Counted from the stretch's first letter, positions 23,514-35,418 are shown. The stretch: DNA of 64,000 nucleotides from Canna indica (GCA_034359265.1 CP136897.1:32661501-32725500), one strand, 5' to 3'. Numbers and translations are program-made. The notes: generated by a model from the sequence alone, not told the origin.

Positions 23514-23879
23514 TTTTTTTACTACCTATTTGATTGCACGACGAGATCATTTTTTTTACCAATCTTTCTAACCAAACGTTAAGGACGGACGACGTCGTCG
23601 ACATAAAATTTGGCTGTCCATCGCCCGCGCGGGGCCCGCCGCAACCTCTACGGCCGGCTCGATCGACCAACCGACCCGAAAAATTAAAATTTGTAAATAA
23701 ATAAGAAAAATAACATTTCAATTATTATTTTTCGTTTAAAACGAGCGTAACTCTGTGCATTATTGTCCGATTTTAGCTTTTCACGTGGCGCTAAAACGCG
23801 CGCGAAGAGACGAAGAAAATGACCTCGAGCTATCCCTCGGACGCTCACCCTTATTAGCCGACGATCAGAAGTGCATGAC

Positions 23880-23998
23880 GGGTGCTATCATACCAGCACT
23901 AACGCACCGGATCCCATCAGAACTCCGAAGTTAAGCGTGCTTGGGCGAGAGTAGTACTAGGATTGGTGAACCCCTGGGAAGTCCTCGTGTTGCATCTT
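23880..23998 (+). rRNA. 5S rRNA gene, copy 51
   Basis: Class L5: G7T, G85T, C91A, C116T. Confidence 0.95.
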
Positions 23999-24364
23999 TT
24001 TTTTTACTACCTATTTGATTGCACGACGAGATCATTTTTTTTACCAATCTTTCTAACCAAACGTTAAGGACGGACGACGTCGTCGACATAAAATTTGGCT
24101 GTCGATCGCCCACGCAGGGCCCGCCGAAACCTCTACGGCCGGCTCGATCGACCAACCGACCCGAAAAATTAAAATTCGTAAATAAATAAGCAAAATAACA
24201 TTTCAATTATTATTTTTCGTTTAAAACGGGCGTAACTCCGTGCATTATTGTCTGATTTCAGCTTTTCACGTGGCGCTAAAAGGCGCGCGAAGAGACGAAG
24301 AAAATGACCCCGAGCTATCCCTCGGACGCTCACCCTTATTAGCCGACGATCAGAAGTGCATGAC

Positions 24365-24483
24365 GGGTGCGATCATACCAGCACTAACGCACCGGATCCC
24401 ATCAGAACTCCGAAGTTAAGGGTGATTGGGCGAGAGTAGTATTAGGATGGGTGACCCCCTGGGAAGTCCTCGTGTTGCACCTT
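24365..24483 (+). rRNA. 5S rRNA gene, copy 52
   Basis: C57G, C61A, C78T; the first two are in box A. Confidence 0.94.
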
Positions 24484-24850
24484 TTTTTTTATTACCTATT
24501 TGATTGCACGACGAGATCATTTTTTTTACCAATCTTTCTAACCAAACGTTAAGGACGGACGACGTCGTCGACATAAAATTTGGCTGTCGATCGCCCGCGC
24601 GGGGCCCGCCGCAACCTCTACTGCCGGCTCGATCGACCAACCGACCCGAAAAATTAAAATTTGTAAATAAATAAGAAAAAATAACATTTCAATTATTATT
24701 TTTCGTTTAAAACGGGCGTAACTCCGTGCATTATTGTCCGATTTCAGCTTTTCACGTGGCGCTAAAAGGCGCGCGAAGAGACGAAGAAAATGACCCCGAG
24801 CTATCCCTCGGACGCTCACCCTTATTAGCCGACGATCAGAAGTGCACGAC

Positions 24851-24969
24851 GGGTGCGATCATACCAGCACTAACGCACCGGATCCCATCAGAACTCCGAA
24901 GTTAAGCGTGCTTGGGCGAGAGTAGTACTAGGATGGGTGAACCCCTGGGAAGTCCTCGTGTTGCATCTT
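24851..24969 (+). rRNA. 5S rRNA gene, copy 53
   Basis: C91A, C116T. Confidence 0.95.
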
Positions 24970-25381
24970 TTTTTTTACTACCTATTTGATTGCACGACGA
25001 GATCATTTTTTTTACCAATCTTTCTAACCAAACGTTAAGGACGGACGACGTCGTTGACATAAAATTTGGCTGTCGATTGCCCGCGCGGGGCCCGCCGCAA
25101 CCTCTACGGCCGGCTCAATCGACCAACCGACCCGAAAAATTAAAATTTGTAAATAAATAAGAAAAATAACATTTCAATTATTATTTTTCGTTTAAAACGG
25201 GCGTAACTCCGTGCATTATTGTCCGATTTCAGCTTTTCACGTGGCGCTAAAAGGCGCGCGAAGAGACGAAGAAAATGACCCCAAGCTATCCCTCGGACGC
25301 TCACCCTTACTAGCCGATTTGAAAATAAATAAATTAAATAACATTTCAATTATTATTTTTCGTTTAAAACGGGCGTAACTC

Positions 25382-25470
25382 CGTGCAATCAAATAGGTAG
25401 TACTAGGATGGGTGACCCCCTGGGAAGTCCTCGTGTTGCACCTTTTTTTTACTACCTATTTGATTGCACG
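25382..25470. repeat. Second copy of the 21-bp inverted repeat
   Basis: 25382-25402 is the reverse complement of 25450-25470. Junctions are the same as at 22967, 2415 bp earlier, so the rearranged unit was duplicated after it formed. Confidence 0.92.
25397..25444 (+). pseudogene. 5S rRNA fragment, copy 54 (nucleotides 72-119)
   Basis: Second copy of the truncated fragment at 22982, exactly 2415 bp on, with the same breakpoints. Confidence 0.93.
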
Positions 25471-25809
25471 ACGAGATCATTTTTTTTACCAATCTTTCTA
25501 ACCAAACGTTAAGGACGGACGACGTCGTCGACATAAAATTTGGCTGTCGATCGCCCGCGCGGGGCCTGCCGCAACCTCTACGGCCGGCTCGATCGACCAA
25601 CCGACCCGAAAAATTAAAATTTGTAAATAAATAATAAAAATAACATTTCAATTATTATTTTTCGTTTAAAACGGGCGTAACTCCGTGCATTATTGTCCGA
25701 TTTCAGCTTTTCACGTGGCGCTAAAAGGCGCGCAAAGAGACGAAGAAAATGACCCCGAGCTATCCCTCTGACGCTCACCCTTATTAGCACACGATCAGAA
25801 TTGCTTGAT

Positions 25810-25928
25810 GGGTGCGATCATACCAGCACTAACGCACCGGATCCCATCAGAACTCCGAAGTTAAGCGTGCTTGGGCGAGAGTAGTACTAGGATGGGTAAC
25901 CCCCTGGGAAGTCCTCGTGTTGCACCTT
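25810..25928 (+). rRNA. 5S rRNA gene, copy 55
   Basis: Single change G89A, in box C. Confidence 0.95.
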
Positions 25929-26293
25929 TTTTTTACTACCTATTTGATTGCACGACGAGATCATTTTTTTTACCAATCTTTCTAACCAAACGTTAAGGAC
26001 GGACGACGTCGTCGACATAAAATTTGGCTGTCGATCGCCCGCGCGGGGCCTGCCGCAACCTCTACGGCCGGCTCGATCGACCAACCGACCCGAAAAATTA
26101 AAATTTGTAAATAAATAATAAAAATAACATTTCAATTATTATTTTTCGTTTAAAACGAGCGTAACTCTGTGCATTATTGTCCGACTTTAGCTTTTCACGT
26201 GGCGCTAAAACGCGCGCGAAGAGACGAAGAAAATGACCTCGAGCTATCCCTCGGACGCTCACCCTTATTAGCCGACGATCAAAAGTGCATGAC

Positions 26294-26412
26294 GGGTGCT
26301 ATCATACCAGCACTAACGCACCGGATCCCATCAGAACTCCGAAGTTAAGCGTGCTTGGGCGAGAGTAGTACTAGGATTGGTGAACCCCTGGGAAGTCCTC
26401 GTGTTGCATCTT
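26294..26412 (+). rRNA. 5S rRNA gene, copy 56
   Basis: Class L5: G7T, G85T, C91A, C116T; its spacer matches that after copy 2. Confidence 0.95.
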
Positions 26413-26778
26413 TTTTTTTACTACCTATTTGATTGCACGACGAGATCATTTTTTTTACCAATCTTTCTAACCAAACGTTAAGGACGGACGACGTCGTCGA
26501 CATAAAATTTGGCTGTCGATCGCCCGCGCGGGGCCCGCCGCAACCTCTATGGCCGGCTCGATCGACCAACCGACCCGAAAAATTAAAATTTGTAAATAAA
26601 TAAGAAAAATAACATTTCAATTATTATTTTTCGTTTAAAACGAGCGTAACTCCGTGCATTATTGTCCGATTTTAGCTTTTCACGTGGCGCTAAAAGGCGC
26701 GCGAACAGACGAAGAAAATGACCCCGAGCTATCTCTCGGACGCTCACCCTTATTAGCCGACGATCAGAAGTGCATGAT

Positions 26779-26897
26779 GGGTGCGATCATACCAGCACTA
26801 ACACTCCGGATCCCATCAAAACTCCGAAGTTAAGCGTGCTTGGGCGAGAGTAGTATTAGGATGGGTGACCCCCTGGGAAGTCCTCCTGTTGCACCTT
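26779..26897 (+). rRNA. 5S rRNA gene, copy 57
   Basis: G25A, A27T, G41A, C78T, G108C, as copies 3 and 4. Confidence 0.94.
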
Positions 26898-27265
26898 TTT
26901 TTTTTACTACCTATTTGATTGCACGACGAGATCATTTTTTTTACCAATCTTTCTAACCAAACGCTAAGGACGGACGACGTCGTCGACATAAAATTTGGCT
27001 GTCGATCGCCCGCGCGGGGCCCGCCGCAACCTCTACTGCCGGCTCGATCGACCAACCGACCCGAAAAATTAAAATTTGTAAATAAATAAGAAAAAATAAC
27101 ATTTCAATTATTATTTTTCGTTTAAAACGGGCGTAACTCCGTGCATTATTGTCCGATTTTAGCTTTTCACGTGGCGCTAAAACGCGCGCGAAGAGACGAA
27201 GAAAATGACCCCGAGCTATCCTTCGGACGCTCACCCTTATTAGCCGACGATCATAAGTGCATGAC

Positions 27266-27384
27266 GGGTGCTATCATACCAGCACTAACGCACCGGATCC
27301 CATCAGAACTCCGAAGTTAAGCGTGCTTGGGCGAGAGTAGTACTAGGATGGGTGAACCCCTGGGAAGTCCTCGTGTTGCATCTT
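27266..27384 (+). rRNA. 5S rRNA gene, copy 58
   Basis: Class L5: G7T, C91A, C116T. Confidence 0.95.
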
Positions 27385-27750
27385 TTTTTTTACTACCTAT
27401 TTGATTGCACGACGAGATCATTTTTTTTACCATTCTTTCTAACCAAACGTTAAGGACGGACGACGTCGTCGACATAAAATTTCGTTGTCAATCGCCCGCG
27501 CGGGGCCCGCCGCAACCTCTACGGCCGGCTCGATCGACCAACCGACCCGAAAAATTAAAATTTGTAAATAAATAAGAAAAATAACATTTCAATTCTTATT
27601 TTTCGTTTAAAACGGGCGTAACTCCGTGCATTATTGTCTGATTTCAGCTTTTCACGTGGCGCGAAAAGGCGCGCGAAGAGACGAAGAAAATGACCCCGAG
27701 CTATCCTTCGGACGCTCACCCTTATTAGCCGACGATCAGAACTGCATGAC

Positions 27751-27869
27751 AGGTGCGATCATACCAGCACTAATGCACCGGATCCCATCAGAACTCTGAA
27801 GTTAAGCGTGCTTGGGCCCGAGTAGTTCTAGGATGGGTGACCCCCTGGGAAGTCCTCGTGTTGCACCTT
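27751..27869 (+). rRNA. 5S rRNA gene, copy 59
   Basis: Class L3: G1A, C24T, C47T, G68C, A69C, A77T. Confidence 0.94.
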
Positions 27870-28232
27870 TTTTTTTACTACCTATTTGATTGCACGACGA
27901 TATCATTTTTTTTACCAATCTTTCTAACCAAACGTTAAGGACGGACGACGTCGACATAAAATTTGCCTGTCGATCGCCCACGCGGGGCCCGCCGCAACCT
28001 CTACGGCCGGCTCGATCGACCAACCGACCCGAAAAATTAAAATTTGTAAATAAATAAGAAAAATAACATTTCAATTCTTATTTTTCGTTTAAAACGGGCG
28101 TAACTCCGTGCTTTATTGTCCGATTTCAGCTTTTCACGTGGCGCTAAAAGGCGCGCGAAGAGACGAAGAAAATGACCCCGAGCTATCCCTCGGACGCTCA
28201 CCCTTATTAGCCAACGATCAGAAGTGCATATC

Positions 28233-28351
28233 GGGTGCGATGATACCAGCACTAACGCACCGGATCCCATCAGAACTCCGAAGTTAAGGGTGCTTGTGCG
28301 AGAGTAGTACTAGGATGGGTGACCCCTTGGGAAGTCCTCGTGTTGCACCTT
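28233..28351 (+). rRNA. 5S rRNA gene, copy 60
   Basis: C10G, C57G, G65T, C95T. Starts the degenerate zone. Confidence 0.93.
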
Positions 28352-28718
28352 TTTTTTTTACTACCTATTTGATTGCACGACGAGATCATTTTTTTTACCA
28401 ATCTTTCTAACCAAACGTTAAGGACGGACGACGTCGTCGCCATAAATCTTGGCTGTCGATCGCCCGCGCGGGGCCCACCGCAACCTCTACGGCCGGCTCG
28501 ATCGACCAACCGACCCGAAAAATTATAATTTGTAAATAAATAAGAAAAATAACATTTCAATTATTATTTTTCGTTTAAAACGGGCGTAACTCCGTGCATT
28601 ATTGTCCGATTTCTGCTTTTCACGTGGTGCTGAAAGGCGCACGAAGAGACGAAGAAAATGACCCCGAGCTGTCCCTCAGACGCTCACCCATATTAGCCGA
28701 CGATCAGAAGTGCATGAC

Positions 28719-28837
28719 GGGTGCGATCATACCAGCACTAACGCACCGGATCCCATCAGAACTCCGAAGTTAAGCGTGCTTGGGCAAGAGTATTACTAGG
28801 ATGTGTGACCCTCTGGGAAGTCCTCGTGTTGAACTTG
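28719..28837 (+). rRNA. 5S rRNA gene, copy 61, degenerate
   Basis: G68A, G75T, G86T, C94T, C114A, C117T, and a terminator broken by G (CTTGTTTTTTT). Promoter, end helix and terminator are all affected; probably a pseudogene. Confidence 0.9.
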
Positions 28838-29203
28838 TTTTTTTACTACCTATTTGATTGCACGACGAGATCATTTTTTTTACCAATCTTTCCAACCAAA
28901 CGTTAAGGACGGACGACGTCGTCGCCATAAATCTTGGCTGTCGATCGCCCGCGCGGGGCCCAAGGCAACCTCTACGGCCGGCTCGATCGACCAACCGACC
29001 CAAAAAATTATAATTTGTAAATAAATAAAAAAAATAACATTTCAATTATTATTTTTCGTTTAAAACGGGCGTAACTCCGTGCATTATTGTCTGATTTCTG
29101 CTTTTCACGTGGTGCTGAAAGGCGCGCGAAGAGACGAAGAAAATGACCCCGAGCTATCCCTCAGACGCTCACCCATATTAGCCGACGAACAGAAGTGCAT
29201 GAC

Positions 29204-29322
29204 GGGTGCGATCATACCAGCACTAACGCACCGGATCCCATCAGAACTACGAACTTAAGCGTGGTTGGGCGAGAGTAGTACTAGGATGGGTGACCCCCTG
29301 GGAAGTCCTCGTGTTGCACCTA
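29204..29322 (+). rRNA. 5S rRNA gene, copy 62, degenerate
   Basis: C46A, G51C, C61G, and the T run interrupted by A. Two changes in box A. Confidence 0.92.
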
Positions 29323-29688
29323 TTTTTTTACTACCTATTTGATTGAACGACGAGATCATTTTTTTAACCAATCTTTCTAACCAAACGATAAGGACGGACG
29401 ACATCGTCGCCATAAAATTTGGCTGTCGATCGCCCGCGCGGGGCCCGCCGCAACCTCTACGGCCGGGTCGATCGACCAACCGACCCGAAAAATTAAAATT
29501 TGTAAATAAATAAGAAAAATAACATTTCAATTATTATTTTTCGTTTAAAACGGGCGTAACTCCGTGCATTATTATTCGATTTCAGCTTTTCACGTGGCGC
29601 TAAAAGGCGCGCGAAGAGACGAAGAAAATGACCCCGAGCTATCCCTCGGACGCTCACCCTTATTAGCCGACGATCAGAAGTGCATGAT

Positions 29689-29807
29689 GGGTGCGATCAT
29701 ACCAGCACTAACGCACCGGATCCCATCAGAACTCTGAAGTTAAGCGTGCTTGGGCGAGAGTAGTACTAGGATGGGTGACCCCCTGGAAAGTCCTCGTGTT
29801 GCACCTT
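29689..29807 (+). rRNA. 5S rRNA gene, copy 63
   Basis: C47T, G99A. Confidence 0.95.
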
Positions 29808-30172
29808 TTTTTTATTACCTATTTGATTGCACGACGAGATCATTTTTTTTACCAATCTTTCTAACCAAACGTTAAGGACGGACGACGTCGTCGACATAAA
29901 ATTTGGCTGTCGATCGCCCGCGCGGGGCCCGCCGCAACCTCTACGGCCGGCTCGATCGACCAACCGACCCGAAAAATTAAAATTTGTAAATAAATAAGAA
30001 AAATAACATTTCAATTATTATTTTTCGTTTAAAACGGGCGCAACTCCGTGCATTATTGTCCGATTTCAGCTTTTCACGTAGCGCTAAAAGGCGCGCGAAG
30101 AGACGAAGAAAATGACCCCGAGCTATCCCTCGGACGCTCACCCTTATTAGCCAACGATCAGAATTGCATCAC

Positions 30173-30291
30173 GGGTGTGATCATACCAGCACTAACGCAC
30201 TGGATCCTATCAGAACTCTGAAGTTAAGCGTGCTTGGGCGAGAGTAGTACTAGGATGGGTGACCCCCTGGGAAGTCCTCATGTTGCACCTT
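30173..30291 (+). rRNA. 5S rRNA gene, copy 64
   Basis: C6T, C29T, C36T, C47T, G108A; all transitions. Upstream CACGTG is CACGTA. Confidence 0.93.
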
Positions 30292-30491
30292 TTTTTTTAC
30301 TACCTATTTGATTGCATGACGAGATCATTTTTTTTACCAATCTTTCTAACCAAACGTTAAGGACGGACGACGTCGTCGACAAAAAATTTGGCTGTCGATC
30401 GCCCGCGCGGGGCCCGCCGCAACCTCTACGGCCGGCTCGATCGACCAACCGACCCGCAAAATTTAAATTTGTAAATAAATAAGAAAAATAA

Positions 30492-30601
30492 CATACCAGC
30501 ACTAACGCACCGGATCCCATTAGAACTCCGAAGTTAAGCGTGCTTCGGCGAGAGTAGTACTAGGATGGGTAACCCCTTGGGAAGTCCTCGTGTTGTACCT
30601 T
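30492..30601 (+). pseudogene. 5'-truncated 5S gene, copy 65
   Basis: Class T1-like. Starts at nucleotide 10, joined to spacer at CAT. Also C39T, G64C, G89A, C95T, C114T. First of the 14 copies with this deletion. Confidence 0.92.
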
Positions 30602-30967
30602 TTTTTTTTACTACCAATTTGATTGCACGACGAGATCATTTTTTTTACCAATCTTTCTAACCAAACGTTAAGGACGGACGACGTCGTCGACATAAAATTT
30701 GGCTGTCGATCGCCCGCACGGGTCCCACCGCAACCTCTACGGCCGGCTCGAACGACCAACCGAGCCGAAAAATTAAATTTGTAAATAAATAAGAAATATA
30801 ACATTTCAATTATTATTTTTCGTTTAAAACGGGCGTAACTCCGTGCATTATTGTCCGATTTCAGATTTTCACGTGGTGCTAAAAGGCGCGCGAAGAGACG
30901 AAGAAAATGACCCCGAGCTATCCCTCGGACGCTCACCCTTATTAGCCGACGATCAGAATTGCATCAT

Positions 30968-31086
30968 GGGTGCGATCATACCAGCACTAACGCACCGGAT
31001 CCCATCAGAACTCCTAAGTTAAGCGTGCTTGGGCGAGAGTAGTACTAGGATGGGTGACCCCGTGGGAAGTCCTCGTGTTGCACCTT
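30968..31086 (+). rRNA. 5S rRNA gene, copy 66
   Basis: First class R1 copy: G48T, C95G; T at -1. Confidence 0.95.
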
Positions 31087-31453
31087 TTTTTTTAACTACC
31101 TATTCGATTGCACGACGATATCATTTTTTTTACCAATCTTTCTAACCAAACGTTAAGGACGAACGACGTCGTCGCCATAAATATTGGCTGTCGATCGCTC
31201 GCGCAGGGCCCGCCGCAACCTCTACGGCCGGCTCGATCGACCAACCGATCCGAAAAATTAAAATTTGTAAATAAATAAGAAATATAACATTTCAATTATT
31301 ATTTTTCGTTTAAAACGGGCGTAACTCCGTGCATTATTGTCCGATTTCAGCTTTTCACGTGGCGCTAAAAGGCGCGCGAAGAGACGAAGAAAATGACCCC
31401 GAGCTATCCCTCGGACTCTCACCCTTATTAGCCGACGATCAGAATTGCATCAT

Positions 31454-31570
31454 GGGTGCGATCATACCAGCACTAACGCACCGGATCCCATCAGAACTCC
31501 GAAGTTAAGCGTGCTTGGGCGAGAGTAGTACTAGGATGGGTGACCCCCTCGGAAGTCCTCGTGTTGCACC
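31454..31570 (+). rRNA. 5S rRNA gene, copy 67, terminator deleted
   Basis: Class R5: G97C. The primary T run and ACTACC are missing, so the first stop is the T run at 31593-31601, which would add about 22 nt to the transcript. Confidence 0.94.
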
Positions 31571-31592
31571 TATTTCATTGCACGACGAGATC

Positions 31593-31601
31593 TTTTTTTT
31601 T
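31593..31601 (+). terminator. Only T-run terminator of copy 67
   Basis: Nine T, after the first run was removed by a 15-bp deletion between two ACC triplets. Confidence 0.7.
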
Positions 31602-31912
31602 ACCAATCTTTCTAACCAAACGTTAAGGACGGACGACGTTGTCGACATAAAATTTGGCGGTCGATCGCCCGCCGCAACCTCTACGGCTGGCTCGATCGAC
31701 CAACCGACCCGAAAAATTAAAATTTGTAAATAAATAAGAAAAATAAGATTTCAATTATTATTTTTCGTTTAAAACGGGCGTAACTCCGTGCATTATTGTT
31801 CGATTTCAGCTTTTCACGTGGCGCTAAAAGGCGCGCGAAGAGACGAAGAAAATGACCCCGAGCTATCCCTCGGAGGCTCACCCTTATTAGCCGACGATCA
31901 GAAATGCATGAT

Positions 31913-32031
31913 GGGTGCGATCATACCACCACTAACGCACCGGATCCCATCAGAACTCCGAAGTTAAGCGTGCTTGGGTGAGAGTAGTACTAGGATGGGT
32001 GACCCCCTAGGAAGTCCTCGTGTTGCACCTT
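31913..32031 (+). rRNA. 5S rRNA gene, copy 68
   Basis: R3 precursor-like: G17C, C67T, G97A. Confidence 0.94.
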
Positions 32032-32397
32032 TTTTTTTACTACCTATTTGATTGCACGACGAGATCATTTTTTTTACCAATCTTTCTAACCAAACGTTAA
32101 GGACGGACGACGTCGTCGACATAAAATTTGGCTGTCGATCGCCCGCGCGGGGCCCGCCGTAACCTCTACGGCCGGCTCGATCGACCAACCGACCCGAAAA
32201 ATTAAAATTTGTAAATAAATAAGAAAAATAACATTTCAATTATTATTTTTCGTTTAAAACGGGCGTAACTCCGTGCATTATTGTCCGATTTCAGATTTTC
32301 ACGTGGCGCTAAAAGGCGCGCGAAGAGACGAAGAAAATGACCCCGAGCTATCCCTCGGACGCTCACCCTTATTAGCCGACGATCAGAATTGCGTCAC

Positions 32398-32516
32398 GGG
32401 TGCGATCATACCAGCACTAACGCACCGGATCCCATCAGAACTTTGAAGTTTACATTGCTTGGGCGAGAGTAGTACTAGGATGGGTGACCCCCTGGGAAGT
32501 CCTCGTGTTGCACCTT
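32398..32516 (+). rRNA. 5S rRNA gene, copy 69, box A destroyed
   Basis: C46T, C47T, A54T, G56C, C57A, G58T. Four changes within five bases of box A; probably not transcribed. Confidence 0.92.
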
Positions 32517-32716
32517 TTTTTTTACTACCTATTTGATTGCACGACGAGATCATTTTTTTTACCAATCTTTCTAACCAAACGTTAAGAACGGACGACGTCG
32601 TCGACATAAAATTTGGCTGTCGATCGCCCGCGCGGGGCCCGCCGCAACCTCTACGGCCGGCTCGATCGACCAACCGACCCGAAAAATTAAAATTTGTAAA
32701 TAAATAAAAAAAATAA

Positions 32717-32826
32717 CATACCAGCACTAACTCACCGAATCCCATCAGAACTCCGAAGTTAAGCGTGCTTCGGCGAGAGTAGTACTAGGATGGGTGACCC
32801 ACTGGGAAGTCCTCGTGTTGTATCTT
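32717..32826 (+). pseudogene. 5'-truncated 5S gene, copy 70
   Basis: Class T1: starts at nucleotide 10; G25T, G31A, G64C, C94A, C114T, C116T. Confidence 0.92.
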
Positions 32827-33192
32827 TTTTTTTTACAACCAATTTGATTGCACGACGAGATCATTTTTTTTACCAATCTTTCTAACCAAACGTTAAGGAC
32901 GGACGACGTCGTCGACAAAAAATTTGGCTGTCGATCGCCCGCGAGGGGCCCGCCGCAACCTCTACGGCCGGCTCGATCGACCAACCGACCCGAAAAATTA
33001 AAATTTGTAAATAAATAAGAAATATATCATTTCAATTATTATTTTTCGTTTAAAACGGGCGTAACTCCGTGCATTATTGTCCGATTTCAGCTTTTCACGT
33101 GGCCTAAAAGGCGCGCGAAGAGACGAAGAAAATGACCCCGAGCTATCCCTCGGACGCTCACCCTTATTAGCCGACGATCAGAATTGCATCAT

Positions 33193-33311
33193 GGGTGCGA
33201 TCATACCAGCACTAACGCACCGGATCCCATCAGAACTCCTAAGTTAAGCGTCCTTGGGCGAGAGTAGTACTAGGATGGGTGACCCCGTGGGAAGTCCTCG
33301 TGTTGCACCTT
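33193..33311 (+). rRNA. 5S rRNA gene, copy 71
   Basis: Class R1 with G60C: G48T, G60C, C95G. Confidence 0.94.
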
Positions 33312-33678
33312 TTTTTTTTACTACCTATTTGACTGCACGACGAGATCATTTTTTTTACCAATCTTTCTAACCAAACGTTAAGGACGGACGACGTCGTCGA
33401 CATAAAATTTGGATGTCGATCGCCCGCGCAGGGCCCGCCTCAACCTCTACGGCCGGCTCGATCGACCAACCGATATGAAAAATTAAAATTTGTAAATAAA
33501 TAAGAAATATAACATTTCAATTATTATTTTTCGTTTATAACGGGCGTAACTCCGTGCATTATTGTCCGATTTCAGCTTTTCACGTGGCGCTAAAAGGCGC
33601 GCGAAGAGACGAAGAAAATGACCCCGAGCTATCCCTCGGACGGTCACCCTTATTAGCCGACGATCAGAAGTGCATCAC

Positions 33679-33795
33679 GGGTGCGATCATACCATCACTA
33701 ACGCACCGGATCCCATCAGAACTGCGAAGTTAAACGTGCTTGGGCGAGAGTAGTACTAGGATGGGTGACCCCCTCGGAAGCCCTCGTGTTGCACC
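33679..33795 (+). rRNA. 5S rRNA gene, copy 72, terminator deleted
   Basis: Class R5: G17T, C46G, G56A, G97C, T103C; first T run absent. Confidence 0.93.
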
Positions 33796-33817
33796 TATTT
33801 CATTACATGACGAGATC

Positions 33818-33826
33818 TTTTTTTTT
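33818..33826 (+). terminator. Only T-run terminator of copy 72
   Basis: Nine T about 22 nt past the gene end. Confidence 0.7.
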
Positions 33827-34137
33827 ACCAATCTTTCTAACCAAACGTTAAGGACGGACGACGTTGTCGACATAAAATTTGGCGGTCGATCGCCCGCCGC
33901 AACCTCTACGGCTGGCTCGATCGACCAACCGACCCGAAAAATTAAAATTTGTAAATAAATAAGGAAAATAACATTTCAATTATTATTTTTCGTTTAAAAC
34001 GGGCGTAACTCCGTGCATTATTGTTCGATTTCAGCTTTTCACGTGGCTCTAAAAGGCGCGCGAAGAGACGAAGAAAATGACCCCGAGCTATCCCTCGGAC
34101 GCTCACCCTTATTAGCCGACGATCGGAAGTGCATGAT

Positions 34138-34256
34138 TGGTGCGATCATACCACCACTAACGCACAAGATCCCATCAGAACTCCGAAGTTAAGCGAGCTT
34201 GGGCGAGAGTAGTACTTGGATGGGTGACCCCCTGGGAAGTCCTCGTGTTGCACCTT
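34138..34256 (+). rRNA. 5S rRNA gene, copy 73
   Basis: G1T, G17C, C29A, G30A, T59A, A80T. C29A/G30A would disrupt helix III. Confidence 0.92.
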
Positions 34257-34456
34257 TTTTTTTACTACCTATTTGATTGCACGACGAGATCATTTTTTTT
34301 ACCAATCTTTCTAACCAAACGTTAAGGACGGACGACGTCGTCGACATAAAATTTGGCTGTCGATCGCCCGCGCGGGGCCCGCCGCAACCTCTACGGCCGG
34401 CTCGATCGACCAACCGACCCGAAAAATTAAAATTTGTAAATAAATAAGAAAAATAA

Positions 34457-34566
34457 CATACCAGCACTAACTCACCGGATCCCATCAGAACTCCGAAGTT
34501 AAGCGTGCTACGGCGAGAGTAGTACTAGGATGGGTGACCCACTGGGAAGTCCTCGTGTTGTACCTT
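34457..34566 (+). pseudogene. 5'-truncated 5S gene, copy 74
   Basis: Class T1: starts at nucleotide 10; G25T, T63A, G64C, C94A, C114T. Confidence 0.92.
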
Positions 34567-34933
34567 TTTTTTTTACTACCAATTTGATTGCACGACGAGA
34601 TCATTTTTTTTACCAATCTTTCTAACCAAAAGTTAAGGACGGACGACGTCGTCGACATAAAATTTGGCTGTCGATCGCCCGCGCGGGGCCCGCCGCAACC
34701 TCTACGGCCGGCTCGATCGACCAACCGACCCGAAAAATTAAAATTTGTAAATAAATAAGAAATATAACATTTCAATTATTATTTTTCGTTTAAAACGGGT
34801 GTAACTCCGTGCATTATTGTCCGATTTCAGCTTTTCACGTGTCGCTAAAAGGCGCGCGAAGAGATGAAGAAAATGACCCCGAGCTATCCCTCGGACGCTC
34901 ACCCTTATTGGCCGACGATCAGAATTGCATCAC

Positions 34934-35052
34934 GGGTGCGATCATACCAACACTAATGCACCGGATCCCATCAGAACTCCGAAGTTAAGCGAGCTTGGGC
35001 GAGAGTAGTACTAGGATTGGTGACCCCTTGGGGAGTCCTCGTGTTGCACCTT
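34934..35052 (+). rRNA. 5S rRNA gene, copy 75
   Basis: G17A, C24T, T59A, G85T, C95T, A100G. Confidence 0.93.
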
Positions 35053-35418
35053 TTTTTTTACTACCTATTTGATTGCATGACGAGATCATTTTTTTTACCA
35101 ATCTTTCTAACCAAACGTTAAGGACGGACGACGTCGTCGACATAAAATTTGGCTGTCGATCGCCCGCGCGGGGCCCGCCGCAACCTCTACGGCCGGCTCG
35201 ATCGACCAACCGACCCGAAAAATTAAAATTTGTAAATAAATAAGAAATATAACATTTCAATTATTATTTTTCGTTTAAAACGGGCGTAACTCCGTGCATT
35301 ATTGTCCGATTTCATCTTTTCACGTGGCGCTAAAAGGCGCGCGAAGAGACGAAGAAAATGACCCCGAGCTATCCCTCGGACGCTCACCCTTATTAGCCGA
35401 CGATCAGAATTGCATCAT

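Larger units (their letters stand above)
22730..25144 (+). repeat. 2.4-kb segmental duplication, first copy
   Basis: Matches 25145 onward at an offset of 2415 bp: copies 49, 50, 51 and 53 pair with 54, 55, 56 and 58, and CTCTACTGCCGG (24615, 27027) and the AAGAAAAAATAAC variant recur. Copy 57 differs from copy 52, so that unit was replaced. Ends are approximate. Confidence 0.8.
25145..27465 (+). repeat. 2.4-kb segmental duplication, second copy
   Basis: Partner of 22730-25144; the match fades in the spacer after copy 58. Confidence 0.75.
28233..30172 (+). other. Degenerate boundary zone between two array domains
   Basis: Copies 60-63 and their spacers carry many private changes (CGCCATAAATCTTGG, GTGGTGCTGAAAGG, broken T runs). 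Left of it spacers read CAGAAGTGCAT and GAAAAATAAC; right of it many read CAGAATTGCAT and GAAATATAAC. Confidence 0.7.

Noticed and set aside
28719..29322. A separate RNA gene family in the degenerate zone
   Set aside because: Alignment by eye shows ordinary 5S units with substitutions; no new conserved element appears.
30471..30483. TAAATAAATAAG as a new TATA box for the 5'-truncated genes
   Set aside because: The same motif is in every spacer without a nearby gene start, and spacing to any start is unknown; kept only as a question in the findings.
31515..31733. Plus-strand 72-residue frame at 31515, 33740, 41261 and 44769 (start MGESSTRMGD)
   Set aside because: It appears only where the T-run deletion joins 5S sequence to spacer in frame; it begins inside the 5S gene and is a by-product of the class R5 deletion.
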